From: Paraspadella gotoi
Taxonomy: Eukaryota; Chaetognatha
Length of the DNA stretch: 64,000 bases
NCBI GenBank assembly: GCA_051294375.1
Contig: CM119267.1
Span: forward strand, 23,189,486 to 23,253,485
Direction: 5' to 3'
Positions 47,155 to 59,600 of the stretch are shown here, piece by piece. Under the pieces are notes generated by a model that had not been told where the DNA came from, did not search any database, and saw only the letters and a list, made by a program, of their open reading frames with translations. Position 1 is the first letter of the stretch. Every line of letters starts with the position of its first letter. The position numbers were made by a program, and so were the translations under genes.

Positions 47155-50100
47155 TTAACTCGTTAAATTATCAATCAACGCTGCTCCTAATATTCTTTCG
47201 ATTTCACTGAAGAACTTTTCCCAGGCTTCTTCGTGTTCGGGTTTCCATTTATCCTTCAAGGCTAGAATTTAGGGACGGGAAAGATAATAATTTCAATTAA
47301 CCTTATTAAAGATCTTGGTCAAAACATTAAAAAAAATTTCGTTTGATAGAAACTGCCAAAGACGTAGGCTATAACAAAACTTAAGGGAAGTCAGACAGAT
47401 ATTTACGGTTACAATCGGGCAACATTTTACGGTACCTTCAGCAAAAAAAATCCTCATTTGAGCATTGATTTTGGTGATCTCTGTCAAGTTGCCGAAGGTT
47501 CTTTTGGCGCGAGATGACATCGTTGGCCAAAAGTTTTCTCCTCGGCACATTCGACTTACATCTTCTTTCACGCGATGAAAAACTAGCATAGTCGTGAACA
47601 TCGCCTGGATTGCTGGTTCCATTGTGCCGGTAGTGTAGTATTTTTGTTTTGTTGACGTTTCATCAGACTGAACTTTCTCCATAAACTTCTTCGACATAGT
47701 TTTCGGTTCGTAAATGGACATAACTAAATTTAAAATTTGAAATATTTTTGAAAAAAATTATGATAGTTTTATAACGCGAGATAAGCTTGAATCACAATAT
47801 GAATATTGTAACACTCACTCGGTCTTAATTTTCCTCTCTTTTCTTTATATTTTTTAAATTTTGAATTAAAAAAGGTCTGTCGAAACTACATGTATAGTAA
47901 GATTAATAAGGCGTAGTGAAAGTTGCAGATCAAAATTCGAATAGTTAATCATGAACACTTCTTGAACAGTCTTGGTCTTGGAATAAAGAACATTGTCATT
48001 AATATATAATTTTTTTTAAAATTTCTCAATTTTTGCATAATTTTAAAATATTTTTTATTGAGTTAGCCAAAAATTTAAAAAACTTTATTTTTTATATTAA
48101 AATTTAATTATAGGTTAATAATAATAGTTTTTTTATGATTTTGACCCACTTTCTAAAAAGAGTTATTTCCTTTATCAACTTTCGTGAGGAATTCAAATCT
48201 GCTTTTAAAAATAAGAAAAAAACATTTAAAAATTTTAACATTTTTTATAGTGAGTATTATTGTATAAATATGGGCGTTTGCGAAAATTGAAAATAATTTT
48301 TTTTTTTATAAAAATGTTCACAGATACAAGCTTGTTCGTGATCTACTATTCGAATTTTAATTCTACTTGATTTTAATATTTTGGCTACGCTTTAATCATT
48401 AATAATCATTAGTAATTCCATTACTATGATTATTTTCCAATATACATTGTACAATGTACAACTAAGGGAAAACGGTCAATCATGGTCGGATGACCATTGA
48501 CCAATGGCCATCGTCCCAGTCTGAAAGCTGAAAATTTACAATTTGACAAACCGAAAAGTAATATACCCGCAATCAGACGCATTAGCTTTGTTTAGTTATT
48601 GGAATTGAAACCGTTACCTTGACGCAAAGATTTTTTTACTATTTTTTTTTGGATCTCATCTAAATTAATATATTCTTCACGTTTAGAGGTGACGCTGATG
48701 TAGCTATCAAATCCAACTAGCATGAAGGCATTTAAGATAGTGAGCAACTGCAATGGAATTAATAATTTGACTAAACCAGGATGATAGAGAATTAGGCTCG
48801 GTTTTGATCTGAGATTTGTCTTAAACCATTTTAGTACTATCATTTTAAAAAAATATTATGTAATACGCGGTCCCTCATTAAAATTTTCAAGTCGTAGTTT
48901 ATAAAACTAAGCATCATAGTTTTTATTCGGTAATAAGAAATGAAAACCTTACCCTAAATTTAAACTGTGATACATCACAAGAGAAATTCCCAGAAACTCT
49001 CTCATACTGCTTAGCTTACCTAATATTTTTGTATGAATGTTGATTTCTATGCGTGATAGTTTCTTTTCGTTTGAAATCAAGGGGAAAGAAATTGTGCAAC
49101 AAGAAAGTTTTTTATTTTGCGGCTCCTTGAGCCGACGATTTCAAAATGCTGCGCCGCAGTAACTTTGCAGGTTTAAAAAATATTTACTGCCAAGTATTAC
49201 TAGTATGAGGCATATGCACATTAAAGGACTTACCGTGCCTTATCTTTGTACCAAATATGAACTTAATTGATGCAGTATTATCTAAGTTAATAAGTATTTA
49301 AAACGTGAGACAGACGAACAGACAGACCGAAAAGTGATTTCATTGCTCTGCGAGTATTCGCAGTATTTATTAAGAAAACGACCGCTAGGGTCTTATTCTA
49401 TTGTAGCTGATGGGATAGACTAATCCCTCTCTCGAATTGAAAATTTATAGGTAACATTTGATAATTTTATGATATAGGCTAATACTAAAATAATTTTTAT
49501 TTAACTCTGTCTTGCTTCAAGTTTAACCTTTTTCCAAGATTGCTTAATTTCTTCGGCAATATTTGCTTTCGCAAAACTGTCCATTATAACAAAATCTATC
49601 ACAAAGAACATGTACAACAAATCCCGAGTTTCCACTCCCATCTTTGCATGAAAACTTCCCAAGGCTTCCAACCTTATCGCCAAGAACTCGGGATTGCCAC
49701 AATTTTGTGCAATTATTCCAATTTCGCTGACATACTTCGTCTTTAATATTTCGAAATAAGGTTTTCGACATATCTGATCGGGGGTTTTTCCGCGCAGATT
49801 CTTATAAAATTCTTTTAAATCTGGTCTCTTCTCAAAACATGTTAAGAATAATTCCGTGCCTATCTTGTCTAGCCCTGGAAATTGAGAAATCATAGCCCAC
49901 GAGAGCTGTATATCTTCTACTCTATTCTCCTGAAATTTAAAACGCAATGACTTTGTTCGGCGCGTCTTGATGTTGTGCCCAAACATAAGGTTATCGTGGG
50001 CCATTTGTAGACCCTCGTTGAAGTAGTTGCAAGTTTTATCCAAAAACTCTTTCCATGCCTCGTCAGCCTCACTGTTGAATCCGGACTTGGTCATGAGGTC

Positions 50101-53100
50101 TCGGATAGCCTGATAGCAGCTTAGCGAGAAGAGCCTTATCTCGTTTTTGTTAATTACTTGTGATGACTGACCATGATTGTAACCAATTTCCTTCACGATT
50201 TCCTTGGCATGAATCGCGTACAGATTAAATATTATTATGTGCAACGAATCCGCAATTTCGGTCGCTAGTTTCAGGAACATATCCGAACCACCCGAATCGC
50301 CATGAGGGATTTCAGTCCCAGGGAAGTGCTTTTCGACTATTTTTGGATCATTGCGTTGCCAGCGAGTAAGGATGGCCATGCCAAGTTCTACAGGGCCGGG
50401 AGAGTTGAGCAAATGTGTAAAGTTGGATATAATGATATCGGTCTGGTTGTGGGTCAACCCATACATCGTCGAGCCTTTTGAAGACGCCACGGCGTTGGGA
50501 TTGTCGTAGAAGCTCTTGACTCCTTCACACAAAAATGTCAGAATCATGAAGAAGAACCTTTTCCAAGCGTTGCTCTGAATTTTGATTTAATTATAGAAAA
50601 AATTAAATTTTATATTTTAAAAAAATATATTTTTGCGTTTAAAATCGTTTGTTAAAAATCCCTCTCACCTCGTCGTCGAACAGTCCTTCCTTCCACAGTA
50701 AATCGCAGACGCTGGTCGCAATTGAACTAATGAACTCTTCAACGACCTCTTCCGTAATGTGGTAGTTCGCAGCGTGATCCGCTCCCAGCTCTTTCAAATC
50801 TTTGTTCACCTCGGATAACCGATGCAAATTGCCGATGTAGATCGTCAAGCAATGGACGACGAGGGAGGCGTGCTTTCGCGCTACCTTCACGTTGACGATC
50901 TCTGGCTGAAGCTTTCCGATAACCGGCCCTATGACGAAAAACTGTTGATACTCTGGATGGTTGATTAAAAAGTCCTTGTAGATTGTCCTCGAAATCTCCG
51001 CTTCGCCCACGCGGAGGAGCAACTTGCTCCAACTGTTTTGGAGGACGCTGATTTGCGCCATGTCCAGCCGACATTTCTTAATGATTTTAGTCTCGGCCCT
51101 GGCTTCGGCCAATCCGATCGAGAAACGGGACTCGAGAAAAACAAAAAACTTTTTGTAAGCCGGTGCGGCGTTGGAGGGAACGTGACGGAGAATTGTGTCC
51201 AAACTTATCTTCCAAAAGAGAGCGTAGTCGGTTTTGTGGATGTCAACGGCTGCATGCTCGAATCCGAAACTCTCCAGTACAAAAATCGTGGCCTTGATAT
51301 CATCCAGCTCGCAGATGCATCGGTATAAAATATTCACGTAGAAAATGACGTGAGTCTCCAAACCGATGGGCGTCTTTTTGGTGGTGTCCGACTTAGGGGC
51401 GGTGATGGCTACGCCATCATCAGAGCGTTTGTCCGAAATGGTTTTCTGATCGGACTCGAAGCAATTCCTGGCCATTGGCCTTTTTTTAAAGTACTCATCC
51501 ATTATCTCCCATCCTAAGCCCTTCATTCCCTTTTGGTCGAGTAGTTTTTGGAACGTTTGCTTCAAAACTTCCTGTTCCGCGGTGTGCAGAGGACGCAGGG
51601 AGCAAAAACCCCTGATGAACGCGATGCCGAAGAGTTTGAAAAATATTTGAAAATCAGACAAAATTTCGTCCACGTTGTCCGCCGTGATGTAAGTTAACAA
51701 GGTGGTCGGTTCGTTTCCCATGGATACGTTGCGGTTGGTGACGGAGCTAATCCTATCGGGATTCGCGGATTTCGAGAATTGCCCCAGGCGAGTCTTATTA
51801 GCGGTTCCTTTGTCCTTTCCGCGCCCGAACCCTTTGCCGAAAATGGACCCGTTGGACCGAGATTGGGACGCCGTCAAAGTCCTCCGCTTCATCCCCCCGC
51901 TCGTTCTTTGGCCAACCGAATTGTGTGGCGGTACCGTCAGGGGGGAAAGGACGATCGACTTGTAGCCCGGCAAGAGTTGTCTCACGTAGGAATAGAACGA
52001 GAGAATGAACCTGTTTTCGGCCAAGAGTCGTGGGGTTAGAAGTACGGGTAGAAAATTTTAAAACAAGTTTGAGCAAACGATGCCTGATCTGCTCACGACA
52101 ACTAGCCGTAAACCGCTGATCAAATGATTAACTAAATTCATTAATTAATAATTTATCCTCTCAGCAGCTTTTACTGTGAGCAGATCCAGCATTTTTTGCT
52201 CAAACATATATTATTATATTAATTAATAAATTAATTGTTTAATTAATAAATAATTGTTGTTAGTTGTTGCAGCCTTCATTTACAATCAAACTATGAAACA
52301 TGTTTTTCGTTTTTTCCTTTTAAACTCATTTCCACTCGGACGATTCGATCGAAACTTGATTTGAAGTCAATCGCCCAATCCACTCATGAGTAATTGGCGT
52401 TTAAAGGTAAGGGGGGCCGGATGTACTGACAAGATTGTGGGGGTGGACCAACGGACCTACAAAGTGAATCATACGTAGTACCCAAAAAAATCCTTTCTCA
52501 TAATAATATTTTTTGCGGTGGGGGGATATGCATACGATGGTTCCCTCGCCTGTAAGCGAAGTTTTTTTGATCCGTGACGCTCATACTGTCGACTCCTTCT
52601 GAGGCCAATTCCTTCCCAAAGACGAAAGCGATGTTGTGAAATCTCCTTTTGTTTTGAAATGAGTAAACGGCGTTTTCGATCGGCGCCGCGTAGTAATAAG
52701 CGAACTTTCTGAAATCGCGCATCTTTAGCAACTTGATGAGAGGGATGCCCCTGAAGTCCTTGTGGAAGCCGAGGTCGCTCTCGTAAGTCTTGAATTGGAT
52801 CGCGAAGACTCTCATACCGAGTTCCTCCAGCGACCCCGAGGCCTTGACGATGTCGTTCCACGCTAGTTTGAGGTTTTGGTTGGATTGGTCCCGGTCGTAC
52901 GTCTCGTCGTAAAGTTTGTACCAGTCTTCAAGCGGTTGGATGGTGGTCGAAGCGCCGCGCGCTAACTTAGTAAATGAATCTTGAGGAAAGGAAAAAAACG
53001 AATCGGAAGCTAGTATGATGTGGTTGTGGCGGTATATTCACACCGCCTCACGTCCAGCATTGTTCAGTCAATCCCATTGGCTCAGAGGGGAACGCACCAT

Positions 53101-55843
53101 CCCAGGCGTTGCGTTCCATCCACAGTCCTAACGACTTCCCTCTGCGTTGGCAAAGCGAGAGCGTCCTAGGGTAACCGCGCCAGTGACATGAGGAGTCATT
53201 GAGGGTCGGAAGCCCCCAAAGCAAACAGTAGGATGCCCCATTCCAATGGGCATGACAGGCAACCCACTGTTGCCATGTGGTCACCTTTTGACATTCCTGG
53301 AGATTAATACGCTCCAGAGGTGTATGGGAAAACGAAGAGCAAGGTTTTTCTTAAAGAATTTAACGGAAAAAGAAGAACAAAACGAATGGAAGAGAATAAT
53401 TTCTCGGGGAAAAAATTAAAGGAATTCAGATGTCTTAATATTTTAATATTTGTTATTATTTTTGTGGTATTAATATTTGGTTAAAAATTAAACCGTAACA
53501 ACAAAAATATTTTTTTTATTTCTTTTTTTTTTTAAATTCTTTAAAAAATTTAATTATAATATTTTTTTTCATTGCTTTTGATAAATATTTATAAAATAAC
53601 AGTTTTTATTTGTGATAACCACAATCATTTAATAATTCGGATATGTTTTGGTTCTTGTTTTTTGAACCTTCATCAACCAGTTTTAATAAATATTTGGATA
53701 CTAACTTAGAGAGATAAAGAGAGAGAGGCAATTTTAACCTTGATATCTCTCGCTCTCTCTGAATTATTAAATGACCATTGTAATCATAAATAAAAACTCT
53801 GTTACTTTGTAAATATTATTATTATATTTTTTATAAATTTATTAATATTTAAATATTATTTTTTGAAATGTTAAATTATTGTATACTTAAGCCAAAATTT
53901 AATTTTAAATTTAACTTTAATTTACCTATAACCTAATTTACCCCTAAGCCAAACTTACCCCTAACCTAAACTTACCTCTACCCCTAACTTACCCCTAACT
54001 TACACTTAACCCTAACTTACCCCTAACTTACCCTTAACTTATTTTTAACCTTAATTTATTTTTCTAGTTAATTTATTGTAATCTTAATTTTTACCCAAAT
54101 ATATATTGGTTGTACCAATTTCATATAACAAAAATAAAAAATATTAAAAAAAAATTATATCTGAATTCCTTCTTTTTTTTCCCGAAACGTTATCCTCTTC
54201 CGTTCCATTTCGTTCTTCTTTTTTCCGTTAATTCTTTAAAAAAAACCTTGCTCTTCGTTTTCCCATAGGCCTCCAGAGGGCATTGATCTCCAAGAATGGC
54301 AAGAATGCCATTAAGTGTAAGTTAAGGTTAAGTTATGGTTAAATTTTAAATTAAGTTTCAGCTTAAGTATATGATAATTTAAAATGTTAAAAAATAATAA
54401 ATTAATATTAATTAATTTATTAAAAAATATAGCCAAAAACAAGTTTTTATTGGCAAAAAAAACGATTTTTTTGAATTTTCATAAGCGTTTTGATGAGCTA
54501 AGTCTTTTTTATTATTGGCATGGAGTTGGTGAGAGAGAGATAAAGTTTTGTTGTTAAGTGAATATTAAGAAAGGTTTATTAATATGCCAATACAACAATT
54601 TTACAACATGTTTCAGAGTCGAAACATATACTCTTAATAATACAAAATTGTTGTATTGGCATATTAATAAACCTTTCTTAATAAATAAATTAAATAAAAT
54701 TGTTGTTTCTGCCAATAAAAACTATCGTTTTTTGCTAATTCCTAAAACAACGGAAAAAAAATATACAATGTATAAAAAATATAATAATATTTAAAGAAAA
54801 ACGATTTTTTTTTATAGCAGAAAGCACCATCTAATAAAAATTGTAAAAGTGTGTAACCATAGGAAGCTAAAAATTTAAATAGTTTCTAATCAATAAGATC
54901 TTTTAAATTTGGATGTTTCATATTGTTACACGCATTTGTTTGTTTGTTTTATTATAAAATTTTTATATATATAAAAAAGTTCAGTGGATGTCCAGCGGCT
55001 GTCCAGCTTCTCTCTCTCTCTTTTTCTTTCTCTCTTTTAATTATATGTTGCTTTTTCTCCGTCGCTGCCTCTTCTGATTCGTTTAAAAACTAGTTGAGCT
55101 CTTTCTCTCTCTCACACAAGCGTGTTTTATTTACGATGAATTACTCATCGCGTCAATGAATGACTATCGTCGTATCAATGAATGCATCAAACATTTGGTT
55201 ATCATCGCATCAATTATTGGTTTTTATCGCGTCAATTATTAGTTTTTATCGCTTCAATTATTGGTTATCCTCACATCAATATTTGGTTATCATTGCATCA
55301 ATAAATTATTATTATATCAATCAATTATTATTATATCAATCAAACATTTATTATTACATCAATCAATCAATTATTATTATATCAATCAATTACTATTATA
55401 TCAAACAATCAATCAATTATTATTACATCAATCAATCAATCAATTATTATTACATCAATCAATCAATCCAATTATTATTATATCAATCAATCAATTATTA
55501 TTATATCACTATACTTTTAATATTTTTTTTTAATCTTCTTTCTCTTCGTTTTCCTATAAGCCTCCCTAGCGTATTAAAATCCAGAATCGCCCAATTTTTA
55601 TTATTTACTTAGCATATTTGCTTACAACTACGAATAATGAATTACCCTCTTTGTTTTTTGGAAGACGAGCGTTCACATTAACTGTTGAAAAAAAAACAAA
55701 AAAGCTTGAAAAATGAATTTTTTTTTCTCTCAAATTTTTTTCTCATTTAAAATTTTATATCCATTCTACTTACCTAAGTAAGATTCTAATAATGAATCGA
55801 ATTCGGCCTCTACTGTTGCGTTAATTCTTTCTTGGCGCTTCAT
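47155..55843 (-). CDS. Six-domain globin
   Basis: Eight exons on the - strand: 55843-55774, 55681-55646, 52979-52550, 52010-50669, 50574-49528, 48747-48618, 47723-47436 and 47261-47155. Lengths sum to 3450 nt (about 1149 aa) and every junction phase agrees. After a short leader (MKRQERINATVEAEFDSLLE) there are six globin-like domains. Their H helices are recognisable: NFAYRFILSFYSYVRQLLPG, AYKKFFVFLESRFS, NAWKRFFFMILTFL, EAWKEFLDKTCNYF, QSWKKLLTILNAFM and EAWEKFFSEIERIL. Proximal His is kept in domains 2 (GFEHAAV), 3 (GADHAAN), 4 (GYNHGQS) and 5 (GSFHAKM) and appears lost in 1 and 6. Globins bind heme and O2; multidomain chains occur in some invertebrate extracellular globins, but no signal peptide is seen here. 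Reading past 49528 gives a stop at 49501, a possible shorter isoform. Intron 3 uses GC (CAG|GCGAGG); intron 2 holds 2.6 kb of nested repeats. Confidence 0.78.
47907..48394. mobile_element. Foldback element, second copy of the TAAGGCGTAGT family
   Basis: Ends TAAGGCGTAGTGAAAGTT and GGCTACGCTTTA, mostly self-complementary interior, related to 19420-20030. Lies in a globin intron. The 8 bp flanks match at only 6 positions, so it is older. Confidence 0.7.
52060..52410 (-). repeat. Dispersed repeat in globin intron 3
   Basis: Reverse-complement relative of 39537-40090: AAACTCATTTCCACT, GAAACTTGATTTGAAGTCA, GAGTAATTGG, and two copies of the GAGCAGATCCAGCATT/GCTCAAAC segment bounding TTAA-rich DNA. 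Confidence 0.7.
53030..53290 (+). mobile_element. SINE body in globin intron 2
   Basis: Matches 43447-43735 in reverse complement (ATTCACACCGCCTCACGTCC, CATCCACAGTCCTAACGACT). Inserted about 50 bp upstream of globin exon 3. Confidence 0.75.
53286..54300. mobile_element. Foldback element with about 130-bp inverted arms
   Basis: 53310-53435 and 54160-54285 are inverted copies (TATGGGAAAACGAAGAGCAA and complement). Inside are a degenerate hammerhead-like core (53641-53680, - strand), CT-type tract, and a CCCCTAACTTA minisatellite (53935-54055). A lone copy of the right end (CTTCGTTTTCCTATAAGCCT) occurs at about 55542-55590. Confidence 0.75.
53935..54058. repeat. Telomere-like CCCCTAACTTA minisatellite
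   Basis: About ten imperfect 10-12-bp units of ACTTACCCCTA type, including one AACCCTAAC. Internal to the foldback element, so not a chromosome end. Confidence 0.85.
54562..54683. repeat. Near-perfect palindrome
   Basis: Arm TATTAAGAAAGGTTTATTAA and continuing AATATGCCAATACAACAA is mirrored at 54636-54683. The centre reads ACATGTTTC-AGAGTCGAAACAT, i.e. fragments of the hammerhead-like core in both orientations. Confidence 0.8.
55140..55510 (+). repeat. ATCAAT-type minisatellite in globin intron 2
   Basis: Begins with units like the 22-bp minisatellite at 7554-7661 and grades into TATTATTA-CATCAATCAATCA units. The ORFs it contains (Tyr/Ile/Asn/Gln-rich) are translation artefacts. Confidence 0.85.
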
Positions 55844-56621
55844 TTTTTCAGAATATTTTCATTTATCTAATCTCGCTAGCGTATTAATCAGCAATCAGTA
55901 TATTCGTTATTCCGCTCACATTAGAAAATTAGATATTCCTTTGCCAAAATATAGTATTCGGTTTCTTCAGCTGCTCCAGTATGTTTTATTCAAGTCTTAA
56001 TACGCTTACGAGATTCTACGTTGTTGAGCCAAAAACAGTTGCTTCCGGGCAAAACACTTTTCTTCGCGGTTAAACGCCGAAGTATCGGACGATTCTTACG
56101 CTCCCGACATTCGGCCAATTAAGTGACTCCCAAAAGGTGAGAATTCGTTTAACATGACGAACGAGCCGCTCCTTTCCTCTTTCCCCAATGGATTGATAAA
56201 GAATTGATTTATTGTAAAAACTGTCGATGAGCACGGAATCTTTAGGAACGAGTCAACGCCGCGGAGGGCGATAGACTTTTGTTCTCCACCTTTTTATATT
56301 TTTTTCCGATTATTAGCGCATCCTGTCGGCAGAATATGTTCCCCATCAGTTGGACTTATGTCTTCCAGGAGTTGGACTTCCGAGAAAACCGCAACAAATA
56401 AATCTATTTAAAATCGCTACATTATTTAACAGCATTGTTACACAATAGTTAAAATTCCTGGTTTCCATTGGCAAAGCTAGCTTTTTAGATCTTGAGTGTT
56501 TTTATTTTTAAGCATTGATTTATTATCCTAGTCCTTCCAAATCTCTATAACATTAAATTGATACATAGTTAGAAATGGCCAGCTTTTCCAAAAAGAAACC
56601 GCGACCCTTTATTTCCTCCTC
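55844..56621. other. Spacer between globin and Kir genes
   Basis: On the - strand this holds the Kir 3' UTR and the globin upstream region. I see no further gene; a promoter cannot be named. Confidence 0.4.
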
Positions 56622-59600
56622 TCAAATCCCCGTTTCCATGGCGAGGAGAACGTCATTCGAATTCGCCATCCGCATTTCACATCCGGTCCGCTTGGCCACC
56701 GCCTCCAGCTTGCCGGGCGGCTGCCGCTGCTGCTGCTTCTGCTGCTGTTGGGACGCCCGGGGATAATGATTTTTCGAGTGAATCTGAGTGACGGCGCTGT
56801 TACGAAAATAGGAACTGGTTTGTGAAGAGGTTATGGGTTAGAGCGGGAATACATAAGTAAAATTGGGTATATTACGCGGATTACGCATGCGTTTCGCCTC
56901 TGTAAGGGCTTCCATTAACTCATTAAAAGCGGATACAAAACGGTTTTTGTCTTTGAATTCCCTTATACCCGGATCCGACGTGTCCGTTAGGCGTGGAACC
57001 GTGAAGGAGACGATGAAGCGGATTGACGGTCGTCGTCATCGCGGACGGAGCGGCGGCCGAGTCTTCGTCGGCGTCGACGCAAGTGTCGGAGGTCGCGACT
57101 CGAGTCACGTCGCGTTGACGAGGATTTTGGGAGGCGTCGACGGCCAAGTCCGAGTCGGGGATGTCGATCAACACTGCTCCGCTTCTCGTTTTGTCAGATC
57201 CCTCTGTTGAAGATTGTCGCGAGTGTTATTGGATTTTAATATGAGGCTTAATATTAATAATGCTATTACCCGTGGAGGAAGAGGAGCTCGACGAATCGGA
57301 ACCGTTCATTTCCTCCCACTCTCTTGGAGAGACTCTCGGCATGTCAGGAATTGGAATGGTAAAGTGAAACCTCGAATAATCCACTTTGAATACTCCATCC
57401 TATTAGAAACGTGATAATATTTCAAATAGTATAATAATATAAAATAATAATGGCAAAGATATTTTTCTGCGTTAACGAGAACTGACCTGGTAATGAACGA
57501 GACGCTCAAAGCACCGACCCCAATATATTTCACTCGGCAAATATGATGTCCTTACTTGAGTAGACATTCCAGTTGTTTCAACGATTCCTGATGGAATTTT
57601 ATTCTTTAAAATGATATTTCCATCGAGATAATACCGAGATGACAGAAGGTAATAAGACTTTCATTTTTATTATTAATCATGAAAAAAATAATGATAGAGA
57701 ATAGGAGATTCTTATCACATTCTCTCATATGATAAGTGCATACTGTATAATTTAGTGATGGCTTTGATGGTGTTAATGGTGTTATCGCTTGCAACTTGGT
57801 TTATAATTGGGACAGTAATTCGTAATCTCAAGAGGAATACTAACATCGAAAAGAATGTAAAGCAAGGCTTACTTTCCTTTACATACTGTAAAATAAGTCC
57901 AAAAACTTAGTAACTCATTGTATTAGCAAAAACTAGAGAGTTTCACAGCAAACCAGAAAATGAAAATTTATCTGATAAACAAAAAATAAATAATCCAGAC
58001 CTTCAAGAATTACGACTAGCTCAAAATCGTCTTTGTACAAATCATTGGGAGTGATGTCCCAGAACGGAGAGTCCTCGTCAATTTCATGGCAAATGGTAAT
58101 AGGCCAGACAAGGAAAATGCGATCACACCCGTCATCAAAGCCCACGTTGACGTCATACTGATACATTGGGAGGATCTCACCCTCGCGAGTTACCTGATGA
58201 AAAACTTTAAATATAGATGTATATTTCTTTAATACATTGAGAAAAAAAATCAAAAGCGTGTTTTTGTAAGTTTTGTGTCGGAAACCTAATACCACGATCT
58301 GATTCGGTATTACCTATCTTGTACCAGCATGACGCCTCTGTGCTTAAAATATTATATTCTGAACATTATGCCCACCTTCAAATATAACTACTAATTCAAA
58401 ATCGTCTTTGAAAAGATCTTCTGGCGTTATTTTCCATAACGGTGAATCTTCGTCGATTTCGTGACAAATTGTGATCGGCCATACAAGAAAGATTCGATCA
58501 CAACCGTCATCATAACCTACGTTGACGTCATATTGGTACAGTGGAAGAATCTCACCTTCGCGAGTAACCTGATTACCAATAAAAAAATAGGTTCTGCTTC
58601 TTATTAATATATAATTAAACAACTGGTTAGTGTTTAAAATTCGCGGGAAAATTTGCCTATGCCTAAGCTTATAAAAGCTGTTATGTAGTAAGTTAATGTC
58701 GCTATATATAATTTTCTTCTTCTTAGGACTGCAAGANNNNNNNNNNNNNNNNNNNNNNNNNGATTAATTTTTTTGTTATTCTTTCGGATTTGGAAAAAGG
58801 AAAGACTGAATACATTTATTGAATAAAATGTATTACTCTATTTGCATGTATTTTTAGTTAAAATAAAAAACAACCAAAATACTTATAGTAGCATAATAAA
58901 ATGTTATTTTAAAATATATAAAATTATAAATTAAAAAGTTATTTTCAGTTTAATATAAACAGTTGGTTGTCTACCTTTTTGTCTGTGAAAAAATATCATT
59001 TTCATTATTTTTAACTGGAAACAAAAAGCTTGACCCACTGCTTGTTTAATGTTTATCATATTACAATTTTAAATAGATACAAATACAAACATATATTTTT
59101 TAATTTTATTTTATTATAATCTTTTATCATTTTTTTATATAAAACATCTAATATTCTGAATTTGAGCAAAGCTTTACTTCTTTAAAGATTTGGAAAAAAA
59201 ATATTCGACTTGACCAATGGTCATTCAGAATTTTAGTTTTGCAATAAAAATAAAGATATCAAAAAACGAAAAAACTCAGATTGTTCCAAAATTGAATGCC
59301 TTGAATCTGATATTTTTCAAAATTCAAAATTTTGGTTCATAGTCTAGATCTAAAATTCTGAACCAAAAATGTTTTTTACGAAAATTAAATTATTCTATCT
59401 TCTTCAATAATTAAAAATTAATTAAGCATATTATTCTTGCATATTAAGCAGCCAAATTTATCATTGCTCTTTTGAAAAATCTTTTGAGAAATCTTTGCTG
59501 TTGATGATGATGGTCTATTACAATGAACAAGTTCAAAATAGATAAAAAGAAAAAATTATTTTTGTAATTCTAGTAGCATAATTCATTTGCATTTTTTGTA

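Noticed and set aside
48592-48843. Separate second globin gene starting near 48840
   Set aside because: The segment 48747-48618 completes the H helix of globin domain 5 and fits in phase with the exon ending at 49528.
53935-54058. Chromosome end (telomere)
   Set aside because: The array is imperfect, internal to a foldback element and flanked by genes on both sides.
55160-55612. Tyr/Ile/Gln-rich ORF
   Set aside because: Translation of the ATCAAT minisatellite.
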